From the NCBI GenBank assembly GCA_964247055.1, contig OZ176052.1, positions 5,828,001-5,892,000 on the forward strand: a stretch of DNA of 64,000 nucleotides, written 5' to 3'. The translations under genes were made by a program, and so were the position numbers. Below, piece by piece: positions 51,601 through 64,000 of the stretch. Under the pieces are notes generated by a model. That model was not told the origin of the DNA. It did not search any database and saw only the letters and a program-made list of their open reading frames with translations. This DNA comes from Paragordius varius (lineage: Eukaryota; Nematomorpha). The number at the start of each line of letters is the position of its first letter. Position 1 is the stretch's first letter.

Positions 51601-53575
51601 GCGAATGTAATATAAAAATATTTTTCCAATGATTTATAAAATTAAAAATAAAATAATTTTTATAATTATTGACAGATATTGAAAAAGAATGAAAGGAAGA
51701 AATTTTTTTTATTTAATGACTCTTAAAAGTTTCCGATTAGAGTTTTAAGAAATAATTTACATCAAATACGCTATCCAAAAATATTTTATGGGATATTTTT
51801 GAATAATACCTTATATTTTTATTAGACAAGAGGTGAAGCAAGACGATATTTAAAATTAAGGGTTTATTTTATATTGTTATTCGCCCCGCGAGAAAATTAA
51901 ATATTTTTGTGTGAGACGAAAGGCTACGGTAATATTAGGTCTGCTTATGTTTATCGGTTTTGGATCTTTATATGTGATATTACTAATCCCCTTAACCATA
52001 TTGGGGCATTATAGGGATCCTACTTCTCATAAAATCTAAAATATTGGTTTCAAATTCAAATACAAAAAAATCCCCCAGAAAACTGCGGTTTTGTAACCGC
52101 ATTCGTAAGAAAATTACAACACCTAACAGTTTTAAAATGAAATTCTACTATAAAAAATGGGATGAACGTTTGATAAATAGCATGGGCTCATTATGATATA
52201 TGTAAGTTCCTTATGGCAGTGGGGTGTGAGCGTTAATATTAGAAGGATATTGTAATTTTAAAAGAATCTAGGACACCTGCGCTTTTCATAAAAATAATTC
52301 AAAAATTAACTTAAGGAAATAATTGTCTCGATTTTGTTGCACTTGTATTTTAGAAATATTAATAAATAGATGTGCAAATGTCATATTTACCCAAACTTTT
52401 TTATTTGAAAACTAGTTTTTTATCAAATAATGATTACTAAAATATAACTTAACGATGTAGGTAACATGAAAGTATATTTGTGTATGGTATCTGGATTGGT
52501 AAATATAAAGTAGTTTCTTCAATATTTTTTTTTAATAGTGAAAATCACCAGCTTACTTTCAGAAAAAATGGGTAACGCGTGGTACATAAGAAATTAAACT
52601 CAAAAACTGATTTTAAATTTTGTTTTAATAGAATTTATGAATCAAAATGGAACTTTTTAAGTCAATAGATAATAGTAAAATAAGATTTTTTATGTGAGAA
52701 GCATCAACATTCATGAAGGAGTAAAGGGTCTAAAGCGCAAAAATCAGTTTTTTATATAAAATCAAATATATTCTATAATAGATTTTAATGAGTGTTTTTA
52801 ATGTCAAGAATAAAACTAAAGAGTTTTGTTTAGTTTTGCTACTAGCCATTTATTTCGTATTTAAAACAAATGATTAATTCGTTGGGTATTTGAGATGGAC
52901 AAACAGAATATGGGCTTTATGACTAAATTTTTTAGCAAATAAATAATACTTAAAATGTAAACTTAAATGGTTAAGCTTGGGAATATGTTATTTGTTAAAA
53001 TTATATAAAAATATAATTATAAAACTACTATTTGACATGGGCTCACCATGACACATATAAATATAATAACCAAAAATATAAACATTTAAGAAAAGAAGCT
53101 TTGCAAGTTGTATAAATATAATTTTACATCAAAAGGTCAATTAATCATCCAGGATATCTCTAGCCTAATTTAAATTTATTGATCTAGAGAATGTTAATTT
53201 CTGACATTACCAATAAAGTCTTTTATATATAAAATGCTGCATAAAGTTTCCCTAAATTAACAATTAAGCTAAAACATTAAGTAAACCTTAATGAAACAAA
53301 AGTAATTAAAATCAAAGCGGTATACATGCTTGCGCTACATTTTTTTTTATTTTCAGATCAGATTCCTAATTTCATTTATGCTTTAAATGCTATTATTTTT
53401 GTGCAAGCATTTTTATTTGCAAATAATAGAATAACAAATGTGATTCTATTTAAAATTCAAACCATGTCATTCATAAATTATAATAATATTTTTTTTTCAT
53501 TTTTGTTGCGGTTTTTATTAATATTTTTTAACTAAAATTAATTTTATCGTATTTATAATAAATTCATATATATAG

Positions 53576-53578
<3 letters not shown>
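48616..53578. other. long AT-rich intergenic stretch
   Basis: About 5 kb without supportable exons or transposon ends. Open frames such as 49142-49399 are F/I/Y-rich chance frames. Confidence 0.5.

Positions 53579-53634
<56 letters not shown>
53579..53634. repeat. (TG)n microsatellite
   Basis: Twenty-eight uninterrupted TG units, the longest perfect simple repeat in the window and so likely to vary between individuals. Confidence 0.96.
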
Positions 53635-53635
<1 letters not shown>

Positions 53636-53740
53636 ATTCCTAACTCTCCTTTCCCTCTCGTTTTTTCAAACTAATCTGTTAACTGTTCAAATGATGTCTA
53701 ATTTTTGTTATGTTTAAGTCATTGACAATGTTTAAACTTT

Positions 53741-53800
53741 TTAATATATTTTATTTTTATATATTTTTTTCCATAAAAATATATAAAAATAAAATATTAA
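53741..53800. repeat. AT-rich hairpin
   Basis: TTAATA, then TTTTATTTTTATATATTTTT, faces its reverse complement across a few bases (TTCCA), with a two-base bulge. It could extrude as a cruciform; in such AT-rich DNA it may be chance. Confidence 0.6.
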
Positions 53801-54953
53801 TCAATATTCAAACCACATAGGCCATCTCCCTATTTCTCATCATTTAAAGTTTTTCTGTCTCCCTTTCCCTTACATAAATTTTTATGCATAAAAAATATAA
53901 ACATTCATTCAAATTTTCAGCATTAATTTATTTTTGGACTGTGACAGACTCCTACCTAAACTTTGATAGATAGGTCAAAATAAATAAACATAAAAATTAT
54001 GCTAAAACAACTTTTTGCTATTTAAAAAAAACTTATAAATTAGAACTTTAAATTAGTTATTCTAATAAATATATAAGAAGAGGAAAAAAATATTTTAATT
54101 AAAAAACGGTCACAGACGGAGAGAGGGTAACATTTTTTATGCTTATATTATTTTTTGGAGATTAAATTTTCCATATAAAATAAATTAATTTAACCCTAAC
54201 AGCCTTGCTGAATTTGATAAACCATTGGATAATATGATAATATAAGGCTTAACTGTATTTCTCCCATTATAAAATATTTGGATGCGATTTTAAAATATAA
54301 GTATGCTTCTTTATAACAAATTTATTGCAACGAATGTGCAACGAATTGGCGCATGCTTAAGGTTTTTAATATTTAGTCAAATTTATAGTGTTTTTTCGTT
54401 TATCAAACAAGTTACTCAACTTAGGTGTAAAATAAATTTAAGGGTAATTGGAATATGACCAACTGTATGAAAAAGAAATAGTAATATTTTGTAAACAACC
54501 GATATGACAATGAACAGAAAAAGTATAGATTTGATTGTTTTCCCTATTTAACTGTAATCAAATAATAAATCTTCATCGAAAATTGTAAGAGTTGAAACTC
54601 AATATTTATTATGGAATGAAACTTCGCTTTAAGTCAACGCCATGCGAATCCTTAGTCTATAAACATAAGATCTACCCATAAAAAGGAATAAATTAATAAT
54701 TTTAGTATTATAAATAAATTTAATTCGAGAATTCGAGTGTAATTTTAATCAGCCGTCCTAAAAACTATGATATCTATATGTAATTTTTCCAACTTACCAG
54801 GATTATACATAAGTTAATACCGATCAAACTAAGAGAAGACTCTAGAAAATATGCAGACGATTAACCTGATCATTTCGTCCATCTGACATCATACGACAAA
54901 CACTTACAAGAGTTCACCAAAAATTAGCGACTTATTTTTATCATTCATAAATC
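53801..54953. other. AT-rich intergenic stretch
   Basis: No gene seen. The last few hundred bases before 54954 are GC-richer and may be the 5' part of the mariner relic, but no inverted repeat could be identified. Confidence 0.5.
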
Positions 54954-55873
54954 ATGTCGAATTTCGTGCCTGTAAAGGAACATTTGCGGCACGGATTGCC
55001 ATCAGAAGAAAAAGGTTGTTGATAGGTATCGTTGCGGGCAGAAACATATGGTGAGCATGCTCTATCGGACACATGGTTTCAGAATATTAAGTGATGTGAT
55101 TTAATGTAAAAGAGTGGGCGTTCTGGTAGGCCACATATTGCGAAGACGCTAAAGTTTAAAGTTAATGATTACTCTGCGCAAACCTGGCATGGCAGAAGCA
55201 TTACATGTATCATAACAATCAATAAATATCCACCAAATGTAAATACCAATAAACTCGATTCCAATCAAAAATCGCAAAGTGACTTGTGAAATTCTGCTTC
55301 AACGTCACGGAAAGATATTATTTTCGGAGCGAATTGGCGGGTGATGAGTAATGGCTTTTTGGAAAGCTAAAGCATAAAAATCGTGGCTTTAATTTAACCA
55401 TGCCGTTCCAGTCACAACAAAGCCAAATCGCTTCAGCATAAAAGCCATGCCCTGTGTCTTGTGGGAGCACAGCGGTATTGTATAAAGTTATGAAATCCTG
55501 TAAATTGTACACAACACTATTGCTAACAAATACCTAACTAAAACCATGCATTAATTGAAAAAACTGGACTAAGCCAGAAACCAAGGCAAAACTTTCGCTT
55601 CATGACAATGCTTCGTGTTGCACTGCAAAATTAAAAAAAACATGTCGCTTCGATGGTAATTTTTTCCCAACTGAAATAGATGTGACGTAACACCATCTAC
55701 AACCATCAATGGGGCACACCCTCGCAAAGCAGCATGTCAATATTATAGAAGACGTTGGAAAAAGGTTTGACAAATGGTTTTCCGCAAAAGTCAATCATTT
55801 TTTCTGGTCCGGCATTCATATATTACCTGAGAGATAAGCGAAATTAGAAGCCGATGTACTATGTTTTGAATAA
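54954..55873 (+). pseudogene. mariner-type transposase gene, broken
   Basis: The ATG at 54954 opens MSNFVPVKEHLRHG, followed in shifting frames by ETYGEHALS, a SGRSGRPHI linker, SQSDLCNS-like, KIVALI/PCRSSHNKAKS, NHALIEKT, FRFMTMLRVAL, NHQWGTPSQS and a tail ending near ADVLCFE and TAA at 55871-55873. Order and spacing follow the roughly 345-residue mariner transposase of the Tc1/mariner superfamily, and the total length fits with little lost. Many stops and frame changes are present, so it is dead. The usual 30-bp terminal repeats and TA duplication were not found. Minus-strand open frames at 55318-55512 and 55600-55794 are only antisense. Confidence 0.82.
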
Positions 55874-57324
55874 AATAATAATTTCTTTAATTATATTGGT
55901 ATTTACCAAAATGTCGGTTAAAATGATGAATGCACTAATGTATGAATTTTTGAGATTTAATGTTATTATTTGAAAAAAGAGGACTTTAAATTCCCGCCTA
56001 GTGAATATATGACCCATTTTAGTCATAGATTTATTTGCTACTATCTTATTAGGGTTAGAAATGTTAAGCCACAATATTTTGAGAATCGGCTAGAAACCAA
56101 AAATAAACACGGCTGCATTTTTTTAATTTTTTTTAGATTTTTAATGTTTTTCTTAATATTGTTTTCCATCTTGTGCAAAAATCCTTAAATAATGTTTTTT
56201 TATTTAAAGAAATGGATAAATTATTGTGGCTTTATGGTTAGTTTGTTTCGAATATATAATTACACCAAAAAGAAGCGATTAATATATGACCAAAAAACGA
56301 TGGAATATAAACCATAGTTTACATCCAAAAATTTTTTTGTTCCCGCTCCAATCCTCGATTTTAATTGATGTAACATATTATTTTAAATAGTGAAAACTAA
56401 ATTTTAGGCTCCTTTAGAAATTGTGATGTCCATAGATAAATACATAAAAACTTAATTACACAGTATCTGAATTTTTAAAGGAATCCATAGTGTTTTGGTT
56501 AATATTTTGGCTAGTAAATAAAGGTTATATTTTAAAAAATTTATAAAAAAATATATAATATTTTGAAACTGGTTAGTTTATTATGTATGTGGTGACGCAG
56601 ATCAAGAGTGTGTAATTGTGAATCATAAATAAAAATTTATTCAGAGGAGAAGCGTTGTTTGCAAATAAAAAAAATTATAAATTAATATTTTTGCTAATCT
56701 TTTTTTTTCACACTGCAACTTCTTTGTGTGCTCAAAATGGACTTGACACTATGTGGAATATAAAAAATTGTCTTTCCCGTTCTGCTTTTTACCATTTTCA
56801 TCACATTAATAAAATAATAAATTAATAAAATATAATAAAATAAATTAATAAATTAAGGGGAAAAAATTATAGTTTACTTTAAAGTCATCTCAAATTTTTT
56901 TATCTCCTTACGACTAAAGGTTATTAGTAGTTAAATTCAACAAAAGCGAGAGCACATGAATAATATTTTATTTTATTCTATTCGTATAGAAATATAATTA
57001 AATTTTAAATGTATGGATGGATGTTTAGACAGGACATAACACTATCTGATATGGTTTGAATATTAATAGAATATGTTTGTGTCAGTTTCAGACACACAGA
57101 AACTCTCTCATTAATTTTTAAATTAATTTATTTAATTTAATTTAATTAAATTCGATTCCATTCAATTCTAAATATTAAATTTAAGATTTTAAGGACAAGT
57201 TTTAATTTATATATAAATTGTTAATAACTCATGTAAAATAAATAAATAAATTAAAAATTTACACGAGAAAAATTTTTTTGGAATTGAAATCAATTAAATA
57301 TAAATTACAATATGCATTATAATG
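55874..57324. other. AT-rich intergenic stretch
   Basis: No gene or bounded repeat supported. It may hold the 3' tail of the mariner relic in its first 100 bp. Confidence 0.5.
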
Positions 57325-57427
57325 AGTAGGGCAATTTGCAACACAGGAGTGTATGGAAAAAAAAGGAAATAATTGTTTTCAACATTTTGTTGTTTTTTCA
57401 CACTTCTGTGTTGCAAATTGCCCTACT
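57325..57427. repeat. 103-bp hairpin, possible tiny inverted-repeat element
   Basis: TAGGGCAATTTGCAACACAG near 57327 faces its complement, GTGTTGCAAATTGCCCTA, ending at 57425, with arms of about 36 bp and a loop of about 30 bp. Arm pairing continues through GAGTGT/ACACTT and a poly-A/poly-T run. Ends beginning TAGGG suggest a hAT-like miniature element, but no 8-bp flanking duplication is visible. An unrelated small-RNA precursor is possible. Confidence 0.8.
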
Positions 57428-60400
57428 ATAGTTTCTGACAAGCAACCATTAAAATGCAGATGTATGTGGAACGGAATCAATGACGGTTTTGTGCCTATGT
57501 TTCTAGATTCCAAGTATGAGAAGAGTCTGTTGCAAAAATATTAAGATATTTCTTAGCGCTTGTAACAATTGCTAGCAATGAAATTTTTAAAGGTATTAAA
57601 CATCTTTAAATTAATAATAACACATTGACAGTCAAAATAATATTTATGATTTTGGTAAAATGTCATTTCTCAACCGAGGTTTCAGATCCAATATTTAAAA
57701 ATGAATACTGAATTTTAAAAACAGACCGGTGCTTGCATTTCTGGCGCCCGGTGCAAGAATCCGTGATGGCACCCCCTATCTCCATACAACCTGTTAAAAA
57801 ATAATTAAATTTAATCCATAGACATGACCACTCATAAATGGGTGATTTTCTGTATTATTTAAAATAATGACTTTTAAATACTGTTTTTTTGAAATAAAAT
57901 TTAAAAATTTTTATAATCCGGCGCCCTTTCAACTATGGTGCCTGGTGATTCAGCCATCCCCCTTCCCCAGCTACCCCTCTGCATAAGAATCCTATATATT
58001 TTAATTTATTTCATCAATTGTATTTGAAATTAGTGTGTCCCCATTTTTTTAATTTTTTTATTCAGATTGATAAAATTAACACAATATACTAAATATTATT
58101 TTACATTTTTTTATTCTAATATTTCTTTATTGTAAAAGAATTTGTATAGAAACCCTTTTGACAGTAATAATGAATTTCTAAAATCACCCGAAATAAGGGA
58201 ACCCTAAACTAAACCAGTTACAATATTTGTGGGTCCCATTCTGAGCCGAGGGTTAATTTAATTCTATATGTTTAAACTGTTAAATACCAGGTTTTCGGTC
58301 ATTGAGTATTTTTGAAATCAATCATTCTATTAGTTTCTCATTTTTTTTAATATTTTGCCAATGCATTATTTAAAGCAAATTAAGTTAGGTATTGAATTAT
58401 TGCTCTACCCAACCGTCTGAATGTTGCTATGGACTAAGAAATTATTTTCGGAGTTTTGAGCGAAAAATTAAACCTTACTTTTGAATAGTGCTCGTAATTT
58501 AATACATTTATTTGATTTTAGCAAAATATCAATTTTTTACCTATATGAACCTTTATTTAATTATATCAATCAGACTAAGCCTTGTTAAAATGGTTACTGA
58601 TTAGACAATTCGATTTTGTGACTCCCTTTACGCTCAATCAAGTTTTCTCGCCATAATTTAAATAAATGATCAGGTCTTGTTTGCAGCATGCCTGAAAAAA
58701 TATGCATAATTTGGATTCATCAATATACACACAATACTGATTACATAAGGTTATTGTCACTATTGTTATTAACAATAATTGTGACAAATATTTTATGCAA
58801 AATTTACCATGGAAAATTAACCTTTTAACTTTGACGCGATCAGAGAAATGCAAAAAGCCTGTACCCCCACACACTTTTTATCCACTCTTTTAATGTTGTT
58901 GTTCCTATTGAATATGCACGCACGTCAAGCAATATAACCATAAAAATTTAATTAAATTTACTAGCAATTTATGTTTTTTTACCATAATAAAAATGTTTTT
59001 TTAGTATTTACTCGTTCAAAAATGAATGTTGCGTTTTGTATTCTTCATCAATTTTTTTTGACAAAATCAAAAGATTGTTTAATTAAGTTAGTTGTTAGGG
59101 AAAAAAGGACCATAATAAATTTATTTCGCATATAATTTGCTTAAAAGTATATCTCTCCAAGAAAGCACACAATTACATCTAAAGCCTTTTTAGGTTTAAA
59201 AACTGTATTCATTAATTAATAACATACAAATGAGGTCATCTAACTCATACTAATACTTGTGATTTTGAAGCAGATAATTTTTTTATTGTAAAAAAAGTTG
59301 AAACCTTCATAAGCCAATATTTGGGTATCTGTCGTAAGTCGCTATCATTCCAAATCGGAAAAATTATTTTAATAAAACTTCTTTTTTTAATTACAATAGA
59401 TTTAAATATATGGTTGGCATTACGAATAACCGAAAACATTAAAAGCTCCAAATATGCTAAATTTCAAAGTTTACTTGGTTATTTAAAATAAAAAATTTAA
59501 TGTAACATAAAAACTAGCATTCCACCAAAATAACGAATTTGGTTTTAATTTGTTAAAAGATTCGAAATTTGGAGGACCGTTCCAAATATAACGAATTGGC
59601 TTCAAACAAATTTTGAAATCGATCAATCTAATGATCCGTACTGCACTTCTTACCGCTATGACTAATACCCATCCTTTAATTTTTGAAAACTGATACCTAA
59701 ATTTTGAATAGAACCTGCATATGTTCCGATACTTTATGTCCTGTTTTGACCGCAATTTTCATTTACAAATAAAAATTTATGTAACATTCGAAATAGCATT
59801 TACATAAAAAATTAAATATTATAAATTTGAACTATATTATATAATTTTTCTTTGCGTAAAACACTAAAACATTTATAAAGTTTCATAATATTGTTTGAAG
59901 TTTTGATAAAGTTTACTTTTAGTATCAACCGGTATTCTTAATACAGTATAGAGATATATTATTGGCTAGAAGATATCTGGGGTCTCAAAAAATACATTGC
60001 ATTTAATTAGAGTCGTTTATTAATTATAAAAGTTAAAGGTCCCATTGCAATGATGACAAATTTCAATGATACTCATTAGCAGAAAACCGAAAGCGTTTTT
60101 AATACCGGAACCCTGGCCATAGACTTCGGAAACCGTTTGGATTAAAACAATCCTTTATTAAAACCAAAGATTGTGATGTATTAATATTGTTTTATCGCCT
60201 TGAAGATTTTTGTTTATAATTTATGAAGGACTAATTTAATGAAAAAAATATGGCATAAATGTGAAAACTAAAGCGAACCGACTGTAGATGGTTTAATTCT
60301 TCTTTCAAGGATATAGAATTGAGGGTTGGGTCACTAAACCATTTCTAATGCCAGGAGAAATAGTCATGTCAACAGTAGGCTTACACAAATAAATTAAATT

Positions 60401-60791
60401 TTAATTTTTGACATTTTTTTAACAGTGTCTTTTGAAAATCAATTATTTTCAAATGTATTATATGCAACATACCTATTATACCACAAAAAAATAAATTATA
60501 AAGATTTTTATATATATGAATAGTAATCTACTTTTTTTATATTAACACTTAGATTTTAGACTAACACTTTACCAAATTACTTGGACCTCTTAAAGTGTTT
60601 TGTAAAAAAACGCAGCATCAAACCTTCAAAAACCATAAAATTTTTAAAATAAAACTTATAAATTATTCTGGCAACCTAGTATGAGTTCCTTCTAATTTAA
60701 AGGTTAATCATATCAAATATATAAAACATAAATTTTTTAATAAATATTTTTATTAGAGTCTTTTAAAGCAATAATAATTTTTTAAACGTAT
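57428..60791. other. AT-rich intergenic stretch
   Basis: No gene supported. GC-richer words (GGCGCCC at about 57743 and 57919) and a weak Tc1-like reading near 58640-58870 on the minus strand were noted but not accepted. Confidence 0.5.
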
Positions 60792-60799
60792 TCCTAGCT

Positions 60800-61060
60800 C
60801 AGGGGTGTCCAACACAAGTGGTTTTGTGGGCCGCATTTTTGACACAAAAAATCTGGCTGGCCGCATCGAAATATATATGGGCATTCATGATTATTTTTTT
60901 AGATTCCAGAAATATAACTGTAAAATTAAATACCTATAACAATTTTTTCTCGTTAGTTACCAATTGGATAGACTTATTTAAATAATTTGTTTAAGAAATA
61001 TCAATTTTATTACGATTTCATGTTTAAATATTATCGCGGGCAGCGTGTTGGACGCCCCTG
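60800..61060 (+). mobile_element. short hAT-type miniature element, copy 6, best preserved
   Basis: A 261-bp element with terminal repeats CAGGGGTGTCCAACACA and, at the right, GTGTTGGACGCCCCTG. The flanking octamers TCCTAGCT (60792-60799) and TCTTAGCT (61061-61068) agree at seven of eight bases, supporting hAT-type insertion. GGGCCGCATTTTT and TGGCTGGCCGCAT blocks define the family in this window. It is non-coding and depends on a transposase supplied elsewhere. The ends differ from those of the hAT at 45136-48615, so that element is an unlikely driver. Confidence 0.9.
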
Positions 61061-61068
61061 TCTTAGCT

Positions 61069-64000
61069 CCACGATTCTCCGACGCTAACTTTGGATTAAG
61101 ATTTTACGGATTTCATACATATTAGCTTGTAGGTTTATGTGAAACATTAATCAATTAAGGAAAATTCGAAGAACATTTTCAAAAATTAATTTTTATTTTA
61201 TTCCTCATACTATCAATAAAATAGCTTTTTGGTTAATGAAAAGATATTTCATAACAAATTTAAATTAAATATTGTAGGTAGAGACATGGAAAAAAAGTTC
61301 TTTATGCTAAAATTGATAAAATCAACCCAAAAAATAATTTTAAGCGTTTTAAAATTTAGGGTCAAAATATAACCATATATATAAAATTAGTTTTTTTACT
61401 ATATAAATAAAACTGCAAAGAGGTCTTCCGTGGTATCAATAAAAATTAGTAATAAAATTATTATACTAAACGTATGCGACAGAATTAATCTCTTGAGATA
61501 TCTTATCTATAAATGACGACACGACAATTTAAGAGGAGTTTAAACAAACAACATTTATAATAATTTTATTTTAGTTTAGTTTTCAAAAGGAGATTAATAA
61601 TTTTATATTTGACAAAGATTAATTTTTATAAAATAATCAATATATAAATTTATATATTAGTTCATGGCGAAAATAGAATAAAAATGGGTTTCATTGGATT
61701 CGTTTCGATTATGATTTATCACAAAATAGTTCCTAAAAATTATATCATTCCCCATTAATAAGAATAATTATTAACTATACTTGATATATAAATTCAAAAT
61801 TATGATATATTTCGGAAACATTACAGATTTTTCTTTTGGTATCCTTCTATCTATATAGGAAACACAAAAAAGATTTGAAATAAAGATAAAACTAACCACA
61901 GGTTTTTTCCATCAAATTATTGTTTTACAAGCGATTTTAAAATACATTGCCTGTTTTATTTTTGAAAACGAAATCAAAATTGCCGCTTTTTATGGCATTC
62001 TAGGGAATCCAAAATATGTAGCATCTATATATGGTAAATATATTTACAGATATATTTTGTTTAAACGATAACTAAAAAGGTTACTTATCATTTTCATTTT
62101 GATTGGTAACAGTATAATTTTATGAAATTTTATTCAATTAGATGGTACGATTTTTCTTAATGGTTTTTTAAAAAAAATTTTCAGATATCATATTAATAAA
62201 AATATACTCAAATATATCATTTGTGGGATAGATCACATTTAATCGCTTTTTTGAAATCAACATTTTGGTTTCAATTGACCCTAACTAAAATTTAAACAAT
62301 TGAGATTAAAAAGTAAATTTCCATTTTTTCAATGCCCACTAGGATTTACATTTGTATTTGCGCTAGAAATCCCCCGCCTATTTTTAATTAAGATCCTCTT
62401 ACGAATCGAAAGTGATTTGTTAGTAAGGAGAACATTTATATAAATTTTAAAAATAGACCAAGATAAATATATTTATTGTGGCAACAAATGTCAATTCCCA
62501 AATAAGTAAAATAAAAATACAATTATATCCGGTGGATAAAATATGTTTATTGATAAGTTAATGTAAAATAAACTATTATTATGATATTTAATGTTGTTGG
62601 GCAAATCTTTTTTTTACTTACAGTTTAGAGGAAAAATTCTAATATTATTTTTTTAGATCCGATTTGTTTGACTCAGCTACAATGATACGCTGCACATTTT
62701 TCAGAGGATATAAACACAAGATATGAAATAACCCGAGAGCTCTTGATCTTATTAATAGGGCATTTACTTGTTTTTTTATATGACTGGAATGCTTTTGAGC
62801 TAAATTAAATTTAATAATTTATACATTTTAGAAGTTAGTTGTATGATGTTAAAATTTAATCTTACAGAAAATCATGATTATCATTTGTAATACTGTTTGT
62901 CCTTTTTCAATTTCGCTGTATATAAATTAGCCATTTTTGAACGACGCACTTTGAAAACATATATATATTAATGGAATGAATAATTTTAAAGTTCTGAACT
63001 TCTTAAATTATTTTATTAATTTTATTTTTTCCCCTGTTTTAAAATATCTTATTACATATGTATTAAGATGACATGAAGAATGAATATTAATATCTCTACA
63101 TATATATTTCAGTGTTTTGATATCATGGCAGTTTTTTAATTTAACGATTTATTTGGTAGTTGGGACAAAAAACAAAATTAGAATTTTTATTTTTAAATTC
63201 AGAAAAAAGCTCGTGGTATATGTTGTATAAATTAATTTTTTTAGTATTGAATCAATTTTTTGATTTTCGAAAAAAATTCAAATAGTTCCATTACTATACT
63301 ATTAAAAGAAAAATCTTAAATATTAACAACGATATATATGTGGAATTTTCTGTAACTTTTTCTACTAAAATATATTCCTACATCATACTAATAGATTCTA
63401 AATTACTTGTGCTTTTTATATTCAGTTTTCATTTATTATTGGTATTTTTCGAGACTCAAAGTTTGTTTTAATTTAAAAATCAAGCGAAGAACTATTTAAG
63501 TTTTTTAAAAATTCACTATTCTAGACTCAATGTATTCTATAAAAAAAAATTAATTTAGAAAAGGCCAAAAAATATTTTCAAAAGAGTTTGGAATTTATTT
63601 TTCTTATCTCATGTTAAGCATATTTTGTTTAAAAATTAAATTAAAAAAACTAAAAATATTTTTGCAATTTTTTTAACATGTTTAACAAGAATATTTTTTT
63701 AGAATAATGATAATAAATTAAACAGGATCTATATTTAAAATTTTAAGTATCATTAATTTATTCCCTCCAAATAAATTTTGAAAATAATAAATAAAATTAG
63801 GATAGATTCACACATGTTGATTGTTAACCAAACCTTATGATTAAACCTAAATCTAAGGCCAATTAGCTACACAATTCTATATACATTAAATCTAGATGGT
63901 TTTCAAGTCAAGAATGGCAACCTTGCTAGTATTAACTGTGATTAAATTATTACATGGCGGTTTAAAGACTCTGAAAATAAAATTAGAACAGCTCCAAAAA
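61069..64000. other. AT-rich intergenic stretch to the window end
   Basis: No gene or bounded repeat could be supported on either strand. Confidence 0.5.

Noticed and set aside
55318-55794. Minus-strand open frames
   Set aside because: Antisense of the decayed mariner transposase.
57720-57975. GC-rich GGCGCCC words and CACCCCC runs suggesting a miniature element
   Set aside because: The two halves could not be aligned as inverted or direct repeats with confidence, and no flanking duplication is visible.
58638-58874. Minus-strand frame with a VYIDESKLCIF-like stretch recalling Tc1 transposases
   Set aside because: Only one short motif fits, flanking sequence shows no other Tc1 landmarks, and no inverted repeats were found.

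Overview
This is a strongly AT-rich piece of animal nuclear DNA. It has a spliced C2H2 zinc-finger gene, GT-AG introns, many simple repeats and a dense scatter of decayed DNA transposons. The Asn/Ser/Thr-rich zinc-finger protein and the transposon mix (hAT, mariner, piggyBac-like) suggest an arthropod or another AT-rich invertebrate. The species cannot be fixed from the sequence.

The one convincing host gene lies at 32683-40134 on the plus strand. Three coding exons (32683-34669, 34759-37563, 38153-40134) join in phase into a predicted protein of about 2257 residues with six widely spaced C2H2 fingers. Three of these share an unusual signature, KE[FL]CNKYFLK inside the finger loop. It is probably a nuclear DNA-binding or regulatory protein; I cannot name an orthologue.

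The rest is intergenic and repeat-rich. 1-12400 holds two piggyBac-like miniature elements (755-1295 and 7356-7936, opposite strands), four copies of a short hAT-type miniature element, an unclassified repeat in two opposed copies (about 5935-6455 and 9800-10300) and a tandem duplication near 12120. A second piggyBac-like family is at 18714-19238. About 20010-24310 on the minus strand is a much-decayed coding relic of unknown family, interrupted by a 713-bp hAT miniature element with a perfect 8-bp target duplication and by a second short hAT element. 25791-26440 is a 650-bp long-stem inverted repeat with a 76-bp loop. 45136-48615 is a decayed autonomous-type hAT transposon carrying an inverted, internally deleted second copy of its own gene. 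54954-55873 is a decayed mariner transposase. 57325-57427 is a small hairpin element, and 60800-61060 is the best-preserved short hAT element.

No CRISPR array, operon, rRNA or convincing tRNA was seen. Apart from the zinc-finger gene, nothing looks like an intact gene. The most useful leads are the long hairpin, the repeated finger signature, the unidentified relic, and the two miniature families whose end structure matches piggyBac-type elements.
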